Shown: positions 45,801 to 58,027, counted from the stretch's first letter. The stretch: DNA of 64,000 bases from M3007 sp044230315 (GCA_044230315.1 JBGARJ010000001.1:217504-281503); one strand, 5' to 3'. Notes: generated from the letters alone by a model not told the origin. Program-made: numbers and translations.

Positions 45801-47051
45801 TTCCAGGTGATTAAAACCGAGCCGCCGGTTGCCGGCCAAAGCGGCGACACCCTTTTGTTTGCTTTGGATAACCTGAAACCCTTGGAAAAAGCGACTGTAA
45901 AACTGACGGTACAGACCAAGTGCGACACCTTTTTACTAGGGCAAACGCTTTGTTGGGAGGCCTTTGCCGGCGCCGCTAATACCTGCCCGGGTACGCAGCC
46001 GGCCTTTTCAGAGGTGCACCTCAAGGCTGCCTGCCTTGCCGGTACCGGCGTGCGTTTTACCCTGACCAACACCGGCGACGCCCCCACGCAGGGCCCGCAC
46101 CGGTACACCGTGTACAAGAACGCCACTGTGGTGCAGGAGCAGCCGTTTAACCTCAACGCACACGACAGCCTGACCGTCGACCTGCCCGCCGACGGGGCCA
46201 CCTGGCGCATGGAAGCCACCAAACTGGACGACGGTTCCCTGACAGCCGCGGCGTTGGAAAATTGCGGCGGCCTCACGTCGGGGCTGGTCAATGCCTTTTG
46301 GCTCGAAAAAGGCCCGCCGGCGTACGATTTCGCTTGCGCCGAAGTGGTCGGTTCTTTCGACCCCAACCAAAAAACCGCCGTGCCCGGCGGCGCCGGTACC
46401 GGCAATGCGCTTCCGCCCAACCGCCCCTTGCAGTACACCATCGATTTTCAGAACACCGGCACCGACACCGCCTTCCGGGTGCTGTTGCGCGATATATTGC
46501 CCGGCAGCCTGGACATCGCTACTTTCCGGCCACTCGGGTCGTCGCATCCGTGTGCCTGGGAAATTCACGGCATGGACACCCTGGAGGTCTTGTTTTACCC
46601 CATCGCCCTGCCCGACAGCAACGTGAACGAACCCGCTTCGCACGGCTATTTCAGTTTCGAGATGGGGCAAAAACCCGACCTGCCCGACGGCACGACTTTG
46701 GAAAATACCGCGGCCATTGTTTTCGACTACAATCCGCCCATCGGAACCAATACCGTGCGGCATACGGTAGGGCGAACCACTGTGCGGGCCGACGAGCCGC
46801 AGCCGTATGGCCGTTTGTGGGAGATTCTGGGTAATCCGGGCCATACCCGAATTACCTTCCGGGCCTTGGAATGGATCGCCGGCCAAAAGCAGTTCGACTT
46901 GTACGGCCCTGACGGAAGGCTCGTGCGCACCGTGCAATTCGCCGATCAGTCTTTCGAATTTCTGCGGGCGGAACTGCCGGACGGATTGTATTTTTTCCGG
47001 ATCAGGGATCAGCAGGGCCGGGTGTTCTCCGGAAGGGTAGTGGTGTATTGA
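39882..47051 (+). CDS. Giant T9SS-exported leucine-rich-repeat protein
   Basis: 2389 residues with a signal peptide (MKQALITLLITLAIALTGLA, cleavage near QSC). It is an internal duplication. Each half has an LRR solenoid of the receptor-L-domain type, units of 23-24 residues such as LSGLNNLVSIGGNLVIEQ, followed by a segment with DPDGDCLLGPGALP or DNDGDCLPGAADTP and then a DUF11/DUF7619-like module (EYTITFQNPKNDTVHYLAIR; QYTIDFQNTGTDTAFRVLLR). The first solenoid covers about residues 50-520, the second about 1050-1790 and is longer. A T9SS type A sorting domain closes the protein (LYGPDGRLVRTVQFAD to GRVVVY). It probably serves surface binding. A terminator follows at 47135. No enzymatic motif is seen. 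Confidence 0.88.
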   Translation: MKQALITLLITLAIALTGLAQSCLPDGISFHSQVDIDIFPLQHPNCTSVEGDVYLYGGDISNLQGLSNLTSIGGTLTITYTGTLPDLSGLNNLVSIGGNLVIEQTTGLLTLNGLNKLATIGGKFQVWNNGSLQNCNGLGALTDIGQDLDIRDCNALQNIDALLQLHTIGGSLIVAYNAALQHLDGLATLEKLGKNVEISYNQSLAHFNALGKVETVEILYVLNNPALTDLKGPDSLKTIKNELRIIDNPALSDLSGLSGLNSVGAGLWLQNCAALTNLHGLEQLASVGGALVIDNNQSLVNVASLSSLTTIGAELRLSQNTALLNLDGLQNLDSLGYSLEVTGNLQLTDIAGLSGLKIIAGGLYISGNNALTSLAGLENITSITGGDLNLTQNIALTDITALDKLQFILGGLNIVYCSQLSSLVGLHNLTDVGGYVQIQNNPMLTDLAGLFNLKSVSGNLDISYNDALSNLQGLENLGYLGGEFRISHNPQLSNCAAAGVCDLLHIQADNIFIEFNSPGCNSIQEVLGQCPAPRPVVVSVQTDPDGDCLLGPGALPAGGVRVRQTALSGSLRPSGDDGRIAFDFTGAGTLTLSLEQFPDQHWSVCETPIVINPDTVSGDTIRATFLLKPLSACPELEVRLNLPPQLGDCAVASGVSVSTQNLGAAVAKNTVTGVVMPAVFELLHAEPPVSGQAGDTLLFNLGDLAPFATGRVNLTVRPKCGAFELGQTFCWAALAQLDNPCPVAPASEIRVSAACDGDSIRFALKNIGNVPTQNLHRFQLIRNKYIQRTDTFALAPQATLNVAVPADGATWRLEATRSDDGSRTAASLETCGGFTPGYLTAFWQDRGPLAADFDCRQMTTGFSPYTLSAVPGGVGPTYLLAANQAVEYTITFQNPKNDTVHYLAIRDALPDGLDPASIQPVAASHPYQWQVRNDRTLVVEFPGIDLPDSIANPAASRGFFTFLINQMPDVPAGTQLLNSASLLFDNTTPVVQTNQYLHTIGEPFPKGQACAAGGIAFYDQGQVDQFPLSYPGCTRILGPVTIQYTAVENLDALNEVQYMEYFFADANPYLNDLSGLQSLDTCGHIYLSKNPALKTLHGLENLVRVNGDLYIGNESPAPDGLTGLENLQSVGGNVSIGIAGLKNATPLGKLRSIGGDAQIGGGFAMENLHGLENLDSVGGTFSFIYSSIISLDGLDNLRTIGGDLWLWENPNLASIAALRQLKTIGGNFILESTALPVLEQLDSLTSIGGDVRVLTNPNLIKVDGLNNLKTVGSSIRVTGNLNLALFKGLNNLDSVPGDVELVLNPLLSEMDALQRLESVGGYFQFGNNQALVTFGGLDSLRHVGGSFVVGANDNLNYFNGFHNLISVGNTFSIGDNPKLIDLFGFEQLDSVGGSVRIAQNPTLNNLEDLRSLRTVGGDFDLVGNYKLVNLDSLIHLRGIGGYLRIESNDLLKDLKGLSQLDSIGGDLSIRLTASLRSLDGLQLLQKIPGRLFIEGNHSLFDLTGLNNVRAIDGEVYLYNNPAMADLSGLNSLKTIGGNFTTRYNAKLNNFAALTKLQSIAGDFWVSNHDALKSFAGLDSLKTIGGNAVIEANYNLKSLEGWGSLSTVGDWLYIDQYNGLTKLGALNQLSSVKGIHIYDNPYLEELDGLNQLEAMPFDLRIYNNPALKKLNGLGNLKSVGVLMRLDNNKALENLDALKNLSSVGESLIISHCDSLMSLVGLNSLASVGWALDISQNGRLSTLNGLEGLGSIGNNLYIYNNAILSTIEALKNVQSIGGDQVFIAENPLLSDCSIYPVCQFLIDMQGTANIHSNAPGCATPAEVEAYCDHTPVHVRVLLDNDGDCLPGAADTPAADVQVYLSGSHQMVLRPSGADGLADFKYLEQGPLTLHLPQFPTANWAVCQDVVHLTPGASQDTLYGTFLLKPLVQCSELTTTLELPTVFRSCLLTSNVLVSVKNTGTVPAEDVLTAVVMPPVFQVIKTEPPVAGQSGDTLLFALDNLKPLEKATVKLTVQTKCDTFLLGQTLCWEAFAGAANTCPGTQPAFSEVHLKAACLAGTGVRFTLTNTGDAPTQGPHRYTVYKNATVVQEQPFNLNAHDSLTVDLPADGATWRMEATKLDDGSLTAAALENCGGLTSGLVNAFWLEKGPPAYDFACAEVVGSFDPNQKTAVPGGAGTGNALPPNRPLQYTIDFQNTGTDTAFRVLLRDILPGSLDIATFRPLGSSHPCAWEIHGMDTLEVLFYPIALPDSNVNEPASHGYFSFEMGQKPDLPDGTTLENTAAIVFDYNPPIGTNTVRHTVGRTTVRADEPQPYGRLWEILGNPGHTRITFRALEWIAGQKQFDLYGPDGRLVRTVQFADQSFEFLRAELPDGLYFFRIRDQQGRVFSGRVVVY

Positions 47052-47134
47052 TACGGAGCAGTCCAAACCTTTTAATGTATCTTTAATGGATAATCGGTCC
47101 AGGTTTGCCAATTTTGTTGGCAAATCAGCGAACG

Positions 47135-47182
47135 GGGCCGCGCAGCCGGGTGTTATGCAGCCGGCTGCGGCGGCCCTTTTTT
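47135..47182 (+). terminator. Rho-independent terminator
   Basis: A GC-rich stem, gggccgcgcagccgg against ccggctgcggcggccc, is followed by six T. It lies about 85 bp after the stop of the giant LRR gene. A smaller hairpin, tttgccaa/ttggcaaa (47104-47124), precedes it. Confidence 0.8.
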
Positions 47183-47209
47183 CTAATCTGACTGAACTAT
47201 CGTATCAAG

Positions 47210-47995
47210 ATGCTCCGTATTTTTCTGTTGGCCGGGGTACTCCCGCTGCTTGCCCAGGCGCAGGTACCCGACACTGTGGCCCGGCTCGATGAGCAACAAA
47301 GCGGCCTGGCTTTCCTAAAAGGGCCCGATGGCACGCTGTATCCGGTCGAAATGACCGACGAATCCAATGAAGATACCCTTTCTTTCGAGTCGGTAGTCCG
47401 GCGCAGTTCGTTGGAAGCCTGCGTGACGGCCAATTTTACCGGGATCGTACGCCGCAAGGCGAAAACTTCGTCGCTGCCCGGGCGACCTAAATTGTTTGAT
47501 ACGCTCGACGATCTGCTGGCCACGCTGCCGCCCGATTCGGTGATGCAACACCTCAACCCCCGTATTGACGAGTCGCCGTTCAGTGAGCGGGCCGAAGCGG
47601 AGCGGCATAATGTCCAGATCAAACGGGTATGGTTGTTTGCGATCTTTCGGGAGGAAGACAACGATTTTCACCTGATCATCGGCAACCGCGAGCGCCCGAA
47701 TGAAGCCACGGCCCTGATGAATGTGGAGGTGTCGGGGCTGCCCGATAAAGCTACGGCCAGCCGGAGTAATTATCAGACTTTGTTGAAGGTGCGAACGGAT
47801 TTCACCCGGATTTTTGGTGATACGCAGTGCCGCAGGACCTTTCGCTTTCGGGAAAAAGGCGTGCCGGTCGAAATAAAAGGCACCCTCTTTTTCGATACGC
47901 ACCACGCCGGCACCGGTACCGGGAGCGGCAATTTGCACCCGGCCAGCGTCTGGGAAATTCATCCGGTAACCGGGATCGTTTGGCTGACCGAATAG
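47210..47995 (+). CDS. Secreted protein of unknown function
   Basis: 261 residues beginning MLRIFLLAGVLPLLAQAQVP, a short signal peptide with cleavage after AQA. The mature part starts with a stretch rich in Asp/Glu and then folds around VEIKGTLFFDTHHAGTGTGS and HPASVWEIHPVTGIVWLTE. The segment WEIHPVTGI recurs in hypothetical exported proteins I have seen from several phyla, but I cannot attach a function. There is no T9SS domain. The start codon lies 27 bp past the preceding terminator, so the gene is read independently. The next gene is 361 bp away. Confidence 0.7.
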   Translation: MLRIFLLAGVLPLLAQAQVPDTVARLDEQQSGLAFLKGPDGTLYPVEMTDESNEDTLSFESVVRRSSLEACVTANFTGIVRRKAKTSSLPGRPKLFDTLDDLLATLPPDSVMQHLNPRIDESPFSERAEAERHNVQIKRVWLFAIFREEDNDFHLIIGNRERPNEATALMNVEVSGLPDKATASRSNYQTLLKVRTDFTRIFGDTQCRRTFRFREKGVPVEIKGTLFFDTHHAGTGTGSGNLHPASVWEIHPVTGIVWLTE

Positions 47996-48356
47996 CGGAA
48001 GCAGAGCAATACTTAACTTCGCTGCAAACGGAAGCCAAATAAGCACGGCACAACCGGGGAATTGGAACAGGTTCAGGGCCGGACAAGGAAAATTCAGATA
48101 TGTGCTTGCAATCGATGAGGCACATTCAAATACTTGTTTTATTCAACTGCCCGCCCTGGTTGCACGGGCAACCTTTTCAGCGAGTACCGGAAAAAGTTAC
48201 CCGATGCTTTCTTCCGGTATTACGCCGGTTGTACTTGCCGCAAAAAACGGTGTGCCCTGAAAGGACGGTCGCCGGTGTCGAGGAAAATGAGCAGTGCCGA
48301 GCAGGTGTTCATTATTTCAACATCGGGGTAAGGATGGTCTTTATAAAACGAAAAAT
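47996..48356. other. Intergenic region before the fructan operon
   Basis: 361 bp without a convincing gene. It presumably holds the operon promoter. I see no clear TAnnTTTG box with a spaced TTG and no strong hairpin. A short frame around 48134-48331 is basic and Cys-rich but has no family resemblance. Confidence 0.5.
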
Positions 48357-49694
48357 ATGAATCATCGCAAGATTTTCGCCTGGTCCATTATTGTCGCCTT
48401 AGCGGGCTTTCTTTTTGGCTTTGACACGGTTGTGATCTCGGGGGCAGACCTTTCCCTGCAGGAATTATGGCCCAGGGGCGCTTTTTTTCATGGTTTTGTC
48501 GTGATGGCTTCCGCACTTTGGGGCACGGTGGTTGGGGCGATATTTGGCGGTATTCCGACCGACGCGTTGGGCAGGAAGCAAACCCTGTTCTGGATCGGGG
48601 TGCTGTACTTTATATCGGCTTTTGGCTCGGCCCTGGCCACCGATCCCTGGATGTTCGCGGCATTCCGTTTCGTGGGCGGCTTGGCAATCGGCAGTTCCAC
48701 GGTGGCGGCGCCGGCTTATATATCCGAAATTGCCCCGCCCGACAAAAGAGGTCGGCTGGTAGCGCTTTACCAGTTCAATATCGTTTTTGGCATCCTTACA
48801 GCGTTTTTGTCCAATTATTTGCTTAGCGGTATCGGCGAACAGGCCTGGCGTTGGATGATCGGGATACAGGCTATTCCGGCTTCGCTGTACACCTTGCTGG
48901 TGCTGTCGGTGCCGCAAAGCCCGCGCTGGTTGCTGGTAAAAAAGGGCGACCGGACCGGCGCCGCTGAAATTCTGCGCATGATCGACCCTCGAACAGATCC
49001 CGAAGCTGAAATCCAGCGTATTGTTGCGGATCACGAAACGACTGACCATAGCGAGACGATTTTTGAAGATAAATACCGGTTCCCACTCCAGCTGGCCTTC
49101 CTGGTGGCGTTTTTTAATCAATTTTCCGGTATCAACGCTTTTCTGTACTACGCCCCGCGCATCTTTGAGATTGCCGGTCTGGAAAAAAGCGGTGCGCTCC
49201 TGAGCAGTATAGGCATCGGCTTCACCAATTTAGTGTTTACGCTGGTCGGCCTTTCCCTGATCGACCGTTTCGGGCGGCGTCAGCTCATGTATATCGGCTC
49301 GGTGGGTTATATCGTGTCGCTATCGCTGGTGGCCATGGCATTTGTACTAGGCTGGAAGGGCCTGGCGGTACCCGTATTCCTTTTTCTGTTCATCGCAGCA
49401 CACGCTATTGGCCAGGGGACGGTCATTTGGGTATTTATATCCGAAATTTTCCCCAACCATTTGCGGGCGAGCGGCCAGGCGTTCGGCAGTTCGGTGCATT
49501 GGGTGTTGGCGGCGATCATTCCCGCTTTGGTGCCCGTGCTTTTCACGTATATCGGCGCCGCACCGGTCTTCGCTTTTTTTGCCTTTATGATGGTATTGCA
49601 ATTGGTTTTTGTCTGGAAAATGATGCCGGAGACAAAAGGCATTTCCCTCGAGGCGCTCGAACATTATTTAACCGAAACGAGGCCGGGAAGGTAA
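48357..49694 (+). CDS. MFS sugar porter (probable fructose/sucrose importer)
   Basis: 445 residues with about 12 membrane segments. It shows the sugar-porter signatures FGFDTVVISGADLSLQ at the first segment, GRKQTLFWIG after segment 2, PAYISEIAPPDKRGRLV after segment 4, and PQSPRWLLVKKGD in the central loop, and it ends with PETKGISLEALEHYL. The frame is open 21 codons further upstream, but the ATG at 48357 (MNHRKIFAWSIIVALAGFLF) is the family start. It is followed at 18 bp by a fructokinase-type gene and then a GH32 enzyme. Cytoplasmic uptake of fructose or short fructans by proton symport is inferred from this context. Confidence 0.9.
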   Translation: MNHRKIFAWSIIVALAGFLFGFDTVVISGADLSLQELWPRGAFFHGFVVMASALWGTVVGAIFGGIPTDALGRKQTLFWIGVLYFISAFGSALATDPWMFAAFRFVGGLAIGSSTVAAPAYISEIAPPDKRGRLVALYQFNIVFGILTAFLSNYLLSGIGEQAWRWMIGIQAIPASLYTLLVLSVPQSPRWLLVKKGDRTGAAEILRMIDPRTDPEAEIQRIVADHETTDHSETIFEDKYRFPLQLAFLVAFFNQFSGINAFLYYAPRIFEIAGLEKSGALLSSIGIGFTNLVFTLVGLSLIDRFGRRQLMYIGSVGYIVSLSLVAMAFVLGWKGLAVPVFLFLFIAAHAIGQGTVIWVFISEIFPNHLRASGQAFGSSVHWVLAAIIPALVPVLFTYIGAAPVFAFFAFMMVLQLVFVWKMMPETKGISLEALEHYLTETRPGR

Positions 49695-49712
49695 GGCCGC
49701 AAAAACAATCCT

Positions 49713-50603
49713 ATGCCCAATCCAACACTCGTCTGTTTCGGAGAAGTCTTGTGGGATGTGCTTCCGGCTATGAAAATTGCCGGCGGCGCGCCGATGAATG
49801 TAGCCTTCCATGCCAACCAACTGGGCTTGCGCGCCCGGATGATCAGTCGGGTCGGCAGGGATGCCCTTGGCGACGAACTGCTGGCCTTTTTAAATGCCAA
49901 AGGCGTATCCACCCATTTGGTGCAGTCCGATGACACGCTTCCAACCGGCACGGTTAACGTGACCCTCAACGAAAGGGGGTCTCCACGGTATTCGATCGCG
50001 CAGCCCGTTGCCTGGGACTTTATTCAATCCGACCCTGCAATAACCGATGCCGTAACAGGAGCGGACGCTTTTGTGTTTGGCAGCCTGGCCTGCCGCAGTG
50101 AGCAAACCCGCAACACCCTGTTCGAGTTGCTTGACGTGGCCAGGTTGCGCGTGCTCGATGTGAATCTCCGCGCTCCGTTTTATTCGGAGCGTCTCTTGGG
50201 AAACCTGCTGGACCGGGCCGATATGGTAAAGATGAATGATGAAGAGCTCCCCATCCTCGCGGGCTACGGCGGCGCGAGCGGGACGGAAACCGGTATGATG
50301 GAATTTTTAAGGAAACGGTACCGGCTCGATACGCTCATCGTTACCCGTGGCGCAGCAGGCGCCGTCGTCCTCGATAAAAATGGCTTTTGGGAGCATGGAG
50401 GCTTCCGGGTACAAGTGGAAGACACGATCGGGAGCGGCGATGCATTTTTGGCTGCTTTTCTGAGTAAGTTGCTCCATGGCGGGCCGACGGCCGATTGTCT
50501 GCGGCTGGCATGCGCGGTAGGTGCGCTGGTGGCTACAAAGAAAGGCGGCACGCCGGATATCAGCGCTGCCGAAATCGATGAATTGCTTCATGAAAAAAAA
50601 TGA
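49713..50603 (+). CDS. PfkB-family sugar kinase, probable fructokinase
   Basis: 296 residues. It has the PfkB N-terminal motif (GGAPMNVAFHANQLG, residues about 24-38) and the ATP-binding/catalytic signature DTIGSGDAFLAAFLS with the catalytic base Asp243. LVCFGEVLWDVLP at the start resembles bacterial fructokinases. It phosphorylates fructose to fructose 6-phosphate, in keeping with its place between a sugar porter and a GH32 fructan hydrolase. The gene is separated by only 13 bp from the chosen GH32 start. An alternative GH32 start at 50590 would overlap the kinase stop. Confidence 0.9.
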   Translation: MPNPTLVCFGEVLWDVLPAMKIAGGAPMNVAFHANQLGLRARMISRVGRDALGDELLAFLNAKGVSTHLVQSDDTLPTGTVNVTLNERGSPRYSIAQPVAWDFIQSDPAITDAVTGADAFVFGSLACRSEQTRNTLFELLDVARLRVLDVNLRAPFYSERLLGNLLDRADMVKMNDEELPILAGYGGASGTETGMMEFLRKRYRLDTLIVTRGAAGAVVLDKNGFWEHGGFRVQVEDTIGSGDAFLAAFLSKLLHGGPTADCLRLACAVGALVATKKGGTPDISAAEIDELLHEKK

Positions 50604-50616
50604 CCGACCCTCGACT

Positions 50617-52251
50617 ATGAACTATTTATACAAAACAGCCTGGTTGTTGCCGTTTGCGCTGGGGTGCATCCTTCTTGCCAGTTGTGACACGCCCCGCCCC
50701 TCGTCGCACCCGGCGGTTTCGGCCACCCCTGCGCTCCAGATGACCGCTTATACCGAACCGCACCGGCCGCAGTTTCATTTTTCACCGGCCGCTAAATGGA
50801 TGAACGACCCGAACGGGTTGGTCTATTACCAGGGTGAATATCACCTCTTTTATCAGTACTATCCCGACTCCACCGTGTGGGGGCCGATGCACTGGGCGCA
50901 TGCTGTCAGTACCGATCTCGTGCATTGGACACATCTGCCGGTCGCCCTTTATCCCGACGAAAAAGGCTATATTTTCTCCGGCTCGGCGGTAGTCGACTGG
51001 GGAAATACTTCGGGTTTCGGAAAAGGCGGCCAACCGCCGCTTATCGCAATGTTCACGTACCATGATCCGTCGGCCGAAAAAACGGGCAGTCAGGCTTATC
51101 AATCGCAAGCCATTGCCTACAGCCTCGACCGGGGTCGCAGTTGGACGAAATACGCGGGGAATCCTGTCATCCCGAATCCAGGCAATGCCCGGGATTTCCG
51201 GGATCCCAAGCTGGTTTGGGATGCGGAACGCCGGCAATGGGTGGTTGCGCTTGCGGTAGGCGATCACGCCGAATTTTGGACGTCGACCGATCTGAAAAAC
51301 TGGACGAAGCGGAGCGAATTTGGCAAAACCTTAGGCAATCACGGCGGCGTATGGGAATGCCCGGATTTGTTGCCGATCACCGTGGAAGGCAGCGGCGAAA
51401 AAATGTGGGTGCTGCTCCAAAACATCAATCCGGGTCACCCCAATGGTGGCTCGGGCACCCAATATTTCGTCGGCAAATTCGACGGGACCAACTTCAACCT
51501 CGATCCCGGTTTCCTGCCGTATGTACAAGGCGGTAAAGCGGTATGGCTCGACGATGGGAAAGACAATTACGCCGGGGTAACCTGGTCGGATGTTCCGGCT
51601 TCGGATGGCCGTCGCCTGTTTATCGGCTGGATGAGCAACTGGGAATACGCCAATAAAGTGCCTACCGGTGTATGGCGCAATGCCACGACGATCCCCTGGT
51701 CGCTCACCCTGCACCATACCGGGGCTGGCTACCGTATTTTCCGGGAACCCGTACGTGAGATTCAAATCCTCCGGGGGGCGAGTTATACGCTGCCCAAGAC
51801 GGTGCTTTCAACAAACCTCGACCTGACCGATAGCCTTGGCTTTGTACCAACCTTGTCGGAGTTGGAATTGGAATTTGACCTGGTCGAAGGTCAAAAAGGC
51901 AAGTTCGGGGTGGAACTCTCCAATTCAAAAGGCGAACAATACCGCATCGGATTCGATGCCGCTGCTAACCAGTTTTTTAGCGACCGGACGAAAGCCGGCG
52001 ATGCTTCCTTTTCGCCGGACTTTGCCAAACAGGTGTCTGTCGCAGCCCGGCAGTCCAAAGACAAAAAATTGCGCCTGCACCTCTTTTTCGATGCGGCTTC
52101 CGCCGAAATGTTTGCCGACGGCGGCGCTACGGGTATGACGGAAATTTTCTTTCCCAGCGAGGACTTCCACCGCATGAAACTCTTTATCGACGGTAGCCCG
52201 GCATTGACTGTGAAGGGTAAAGTTTACCGCCTGAACCGGATCTGGCGTTAA
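50617..52251 (+). CDS. Glycoside hydrolase family 32 lipoprotein (levanase/inulinase/invertase)
   Basis: 544 residues from MNYLYKTAWLLPFALGCILL, with a lipobox LASC and a Ser/Pro-rich linker, so it is probably anchored in a membrane. The catalytic module shows all three GH32 landmarks: the nucleophile Asp64 in WMNDPNG, the transition-state stabiliser Asp196 in FRDPK, and the acid/base Glu247 in WECPD. A C-terminal beta-sandwich (SELELEFDLVEGQKGKFGV onwards) follows. It releases fructose from fructans or sucrose. With the porter and kinase it forms a compact fructan-use operon, without SusC/SusD genes. An alternative start at 50590 adds nine residues. Confidence 0.93.
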   Translation: MNYLYKTAWLLPFALGCILLASCDTPRPSSHPAVSATPALQMTAYTEPHRPQFHFSPAAKWMNDPNGLVYYQGEYHLFYQYYPDSTVWGPMHWAHAVSTDLVHWTHLPVALYPDEKGYIFSGSAVVDWGNTSGFGKGGQPPLIAMFTYHDPSAEKTGSQAYQSQAIAYSLDRGRSWTKYAGNPVIPNPGNARDFRDPKLVWDAERRQWVVALAVGDHAEFWTSTDLKNWTKRSEFGKTLGNHGGVWECPDLLPITVEGSGEKMWVLLQNINPGHPNGGSGTQYFVGKFDGTNFNLDPGFLPYVQGGKAVWLDDGKDNYAGVTWSDVPASDGRRLFIGWMSNWEYANKVPTGVWRNATTIPWSLTLHHTGAGYRIFREPVREIQILRGASYTLPKTVLSTNLDLTDSLGFVPTLSELELEFDLVEGQKGKFGVELSNSKGEQYRIGFDAAANQFFSDRTKAGDASFSPDFAKQVSVAARQSKDKKLRLHLFFDAASAEMFADGGATGMTEIFFPSEDFHRMKLFIDGSPALTVKGKVYRLNRIWR

Positions 52252-52491
52252 AATCAGCTGAAAGCCCCGGGCGCGGCTGAAATCTACAGATTTTGCGAAT
52301 AGGCCCGGCCGGATATGGAAACGATAAAAAATAGACAAAGGAATATCCCCCAATTGGAATGTCGAATGTCCAACCAGGCATGTCGAATGCCCAGGTGCTT
52401 AGATCGCGTGTAATGGGCCATTCGGTTCAGACCTGCCCTCTGGCGTACCCTGGTCTTGGCCATTTCTGGTTGGGCCGTTGGCCATTGGAAT

Positions 52492-52524
52492 AAAAAAGCC
52501 CCATCCCCCGGGAGGGGATGAGGC
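52492..52524 (-). terminator. Terminator of the rRNA operon
   Basis: Read on the - strand, a GC-rich stem (gcctcatcccctccc against gggggatggggc) is followed by six T. It sits just downstream of the 5S gene. Confidence 0.85.
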
Positions 52525-52540
52525 AAGAGGGAATAGTTTG

Positions 52541-52654
52541 GGTTGGCATCGACCTACTCTCCCGCGGCAACTACCGCAGTACCATCAGCGCTGGAGGGCT
52601 TAACTGCTCTGTTCGGAATGGGAAGAGGTGAACCCCACCGCTAAAGACACCAAC
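52541..52654 (-). rRNA. rrf: 5S ribosomal RNA
   Basis: About 114 nt. The two ends pair (GTTGGTGTC / GATGCCAACC), and the conserved core CCGAACAGAGCAGTTAAGCC is present. It is the last gene of the operon, about 160 bp after the 23S end. Ends are set by the terminal helix and are good to a few bases. Confidence 0.93.
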
Positions 52655-52814
52655 ATTTCTTTAAGACAATCTGGGAAAGAAGTAGTATTGGAGGAGGAGG
52701 TTTTGTTGGAGGGAGGGGGGAGGGTAATAAAAACCGAGCCTGGAGCGCGTGCTGAAGTGACGATACGCCTGGCGGGTAAACCAATTGGATGGATTTACCT
52801 GAGTTTTGTAAAAA

Positions 52815-55527
<2,713 letters not shown>

Positions 55528-55695
55528 CTCCTTTGGTCAACTGCAAGCCCTAACGGACTGCAAATCGCCAAAACGCTCTTCCTCGCCGTATAGAGTATCT
55601 CACTCATCACGCTCTCGTTCTCGGCTCGATTTCGTTTTTCTCTCCTCTTCGTCCATGCTCCTCTTCTTCTACTACTTCTTTTGCTTTCCCAGTCT

Positions 55696-55715
55696 TGTCA
55701 ATGAACTCTTTATAT
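55696..55715 (-). promoter_or_regulatory. boxA-like repeat in the 16S-23S spacer
   Basis: The 20-base string tgtcaatgaactctttatat is repeated exactly at 57803-57822 in the 16S leader. One copy upstream of each large rRNA is the arrangement expected for antitermination or processing signals. Confidence 0.5.
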
Positions 55716-55795
55716 CATGATGAATCGTGACCGGACAAACAGCAAATTTTCATCTGCCCCCTGCCTTTCACCATCCCACGTTACAATCAACTCTT

Positions 55796-55872
55796 TGGTG
55801 GAGGATATCGGATTCGAACCGATGACCCCTAGCTTGCAAAGCTAGTGCTCTAGCCAGCTGAGCTAATCCCCC
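55796..55872 (-). tRNA. tRNA-Ala (anticodon UGC)
   Basis: A full cloverleaf of 77 nt: GGGGGAT acceptor, D-stem GCTC/GAGC, anticodon stem CTAGC/GCTAG with loop TTTGCAA, T-loop TTCGAAT. The CCA end is present in the DNA. It lies in the 16S-23S spacer. Confidence 0.95.
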
Positions 55873-55948
55873 CTGCGTCTCCTCTAAATCTTAAATCCAA
55901 ACACCTTGAATCTAAAATCTAAAAACCTTACCACTGCTTTTCTTTCCG

Positions 55949-56022
55949 TAGGGCTAGACAGATTTGAACTGTCGACCTCTACATTATCAGTGTAGCGCTC
56001 TAACCAACTGAGCTATAGCCCT
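55949..56022 (-). tRNA. tRNA-Ile (anticodon GAU)
   Basis: A 74-nt cloverleaf: AGGGCTA acceptor paired with TAGCCCT, D-stem GCTC/GAGC, anticodon stem CTACA/TGTAG with loop CTGATAA, T-loop TTCAAAT. No CCA is encoded. It is the first tRNA after 16S. Confidence 0.95.
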
Positions 56023-56134
56023 GGCTTTTTGACCTGAAAACCCTAAAGCCCAGATCGAACTATAACATTGACAGGTAGCGAAAGTATTACATAGACCCTT
56101 TTGACACAGAACTCTGTCCCAACAAGGCATCTCT

Positions 56135-57657
<1,523 letters not shown>

Positions 57658-57802
57658 TATTCTTTGCACTTCAGAACATCACTGCCCTAAAGCACCTTAT
57701 TCATATACCCAATCAAGACGTTTGCCCTGTGCCCTTTTTCCTCAAGATCCTTTTCCAAAAACCTTAATTCCTAAAAGTCTACATAAACTTTCGCTAACCA
57801 TC

Positions 57803-57822
57803 TGTCAATGAACTCTTTATAT
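57803..57822 (-). promoter_or_regulatory. boxA-like repeat in the 16S leader
   Basis: An exact 20-base copy of the spacer element at 55696-55715. It lies about 145 bp upstream of mature 16S and downstream of both promoters, so it would be in the leader transcript. Confidence 0.5.
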
Positions 57823-57879
57823 ATACCCGCCTTCGCGAGAACTATATCAAACTTTGCCCCTTCCTAAAAAAGCGGGCCG

Positions 57880-57911
57880 CAAAGATACTAACCACCCACA
57901 AAGCCATCCAA
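57880..57911 (-). promoter_or_regulatory. rRNA promoter, proximal
   Basis: On the - strand a TTG (complement of 57909-57911) is followed after 21 bp by TATCTTTG (complement of 57880-57887), matching the Bacteroidota -33/-7 consensus. It is about 220 bp before mature 16S. Confidence 0.7.
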
Positions 57912-57997
57912 ATCTTTCCATTACTTTTTTTTCACATCCGCTAACACCGTTCTCCACATCCGGCCTTTTCCACAACCCCTTACTGCCGGAGCGGGCG

Positions 57998-58027
57998 CAA
58001 AGGTACGGGTAGTTTTGATTCCACCAA
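57998..58027 (-). promoter_or_regulatory. rRNA promoter, distal
   Basis: On the - strand TTG (complement of 58025-58027), a 19-bp spacer, and TACCTTTG (complement of 57998-58005). The sequence around the -7 box (GCGCAAAGGTACGG in + orientation) resembles the proximal one (CCGCAAAGATAC). Confidence 0.7.

Noticed and set aside
48100..48360. Short frames before the sugar porter gene
   Set aside because: Two overlapping frames with no recognisable domain; not enough to call a gene or a pseudogene.
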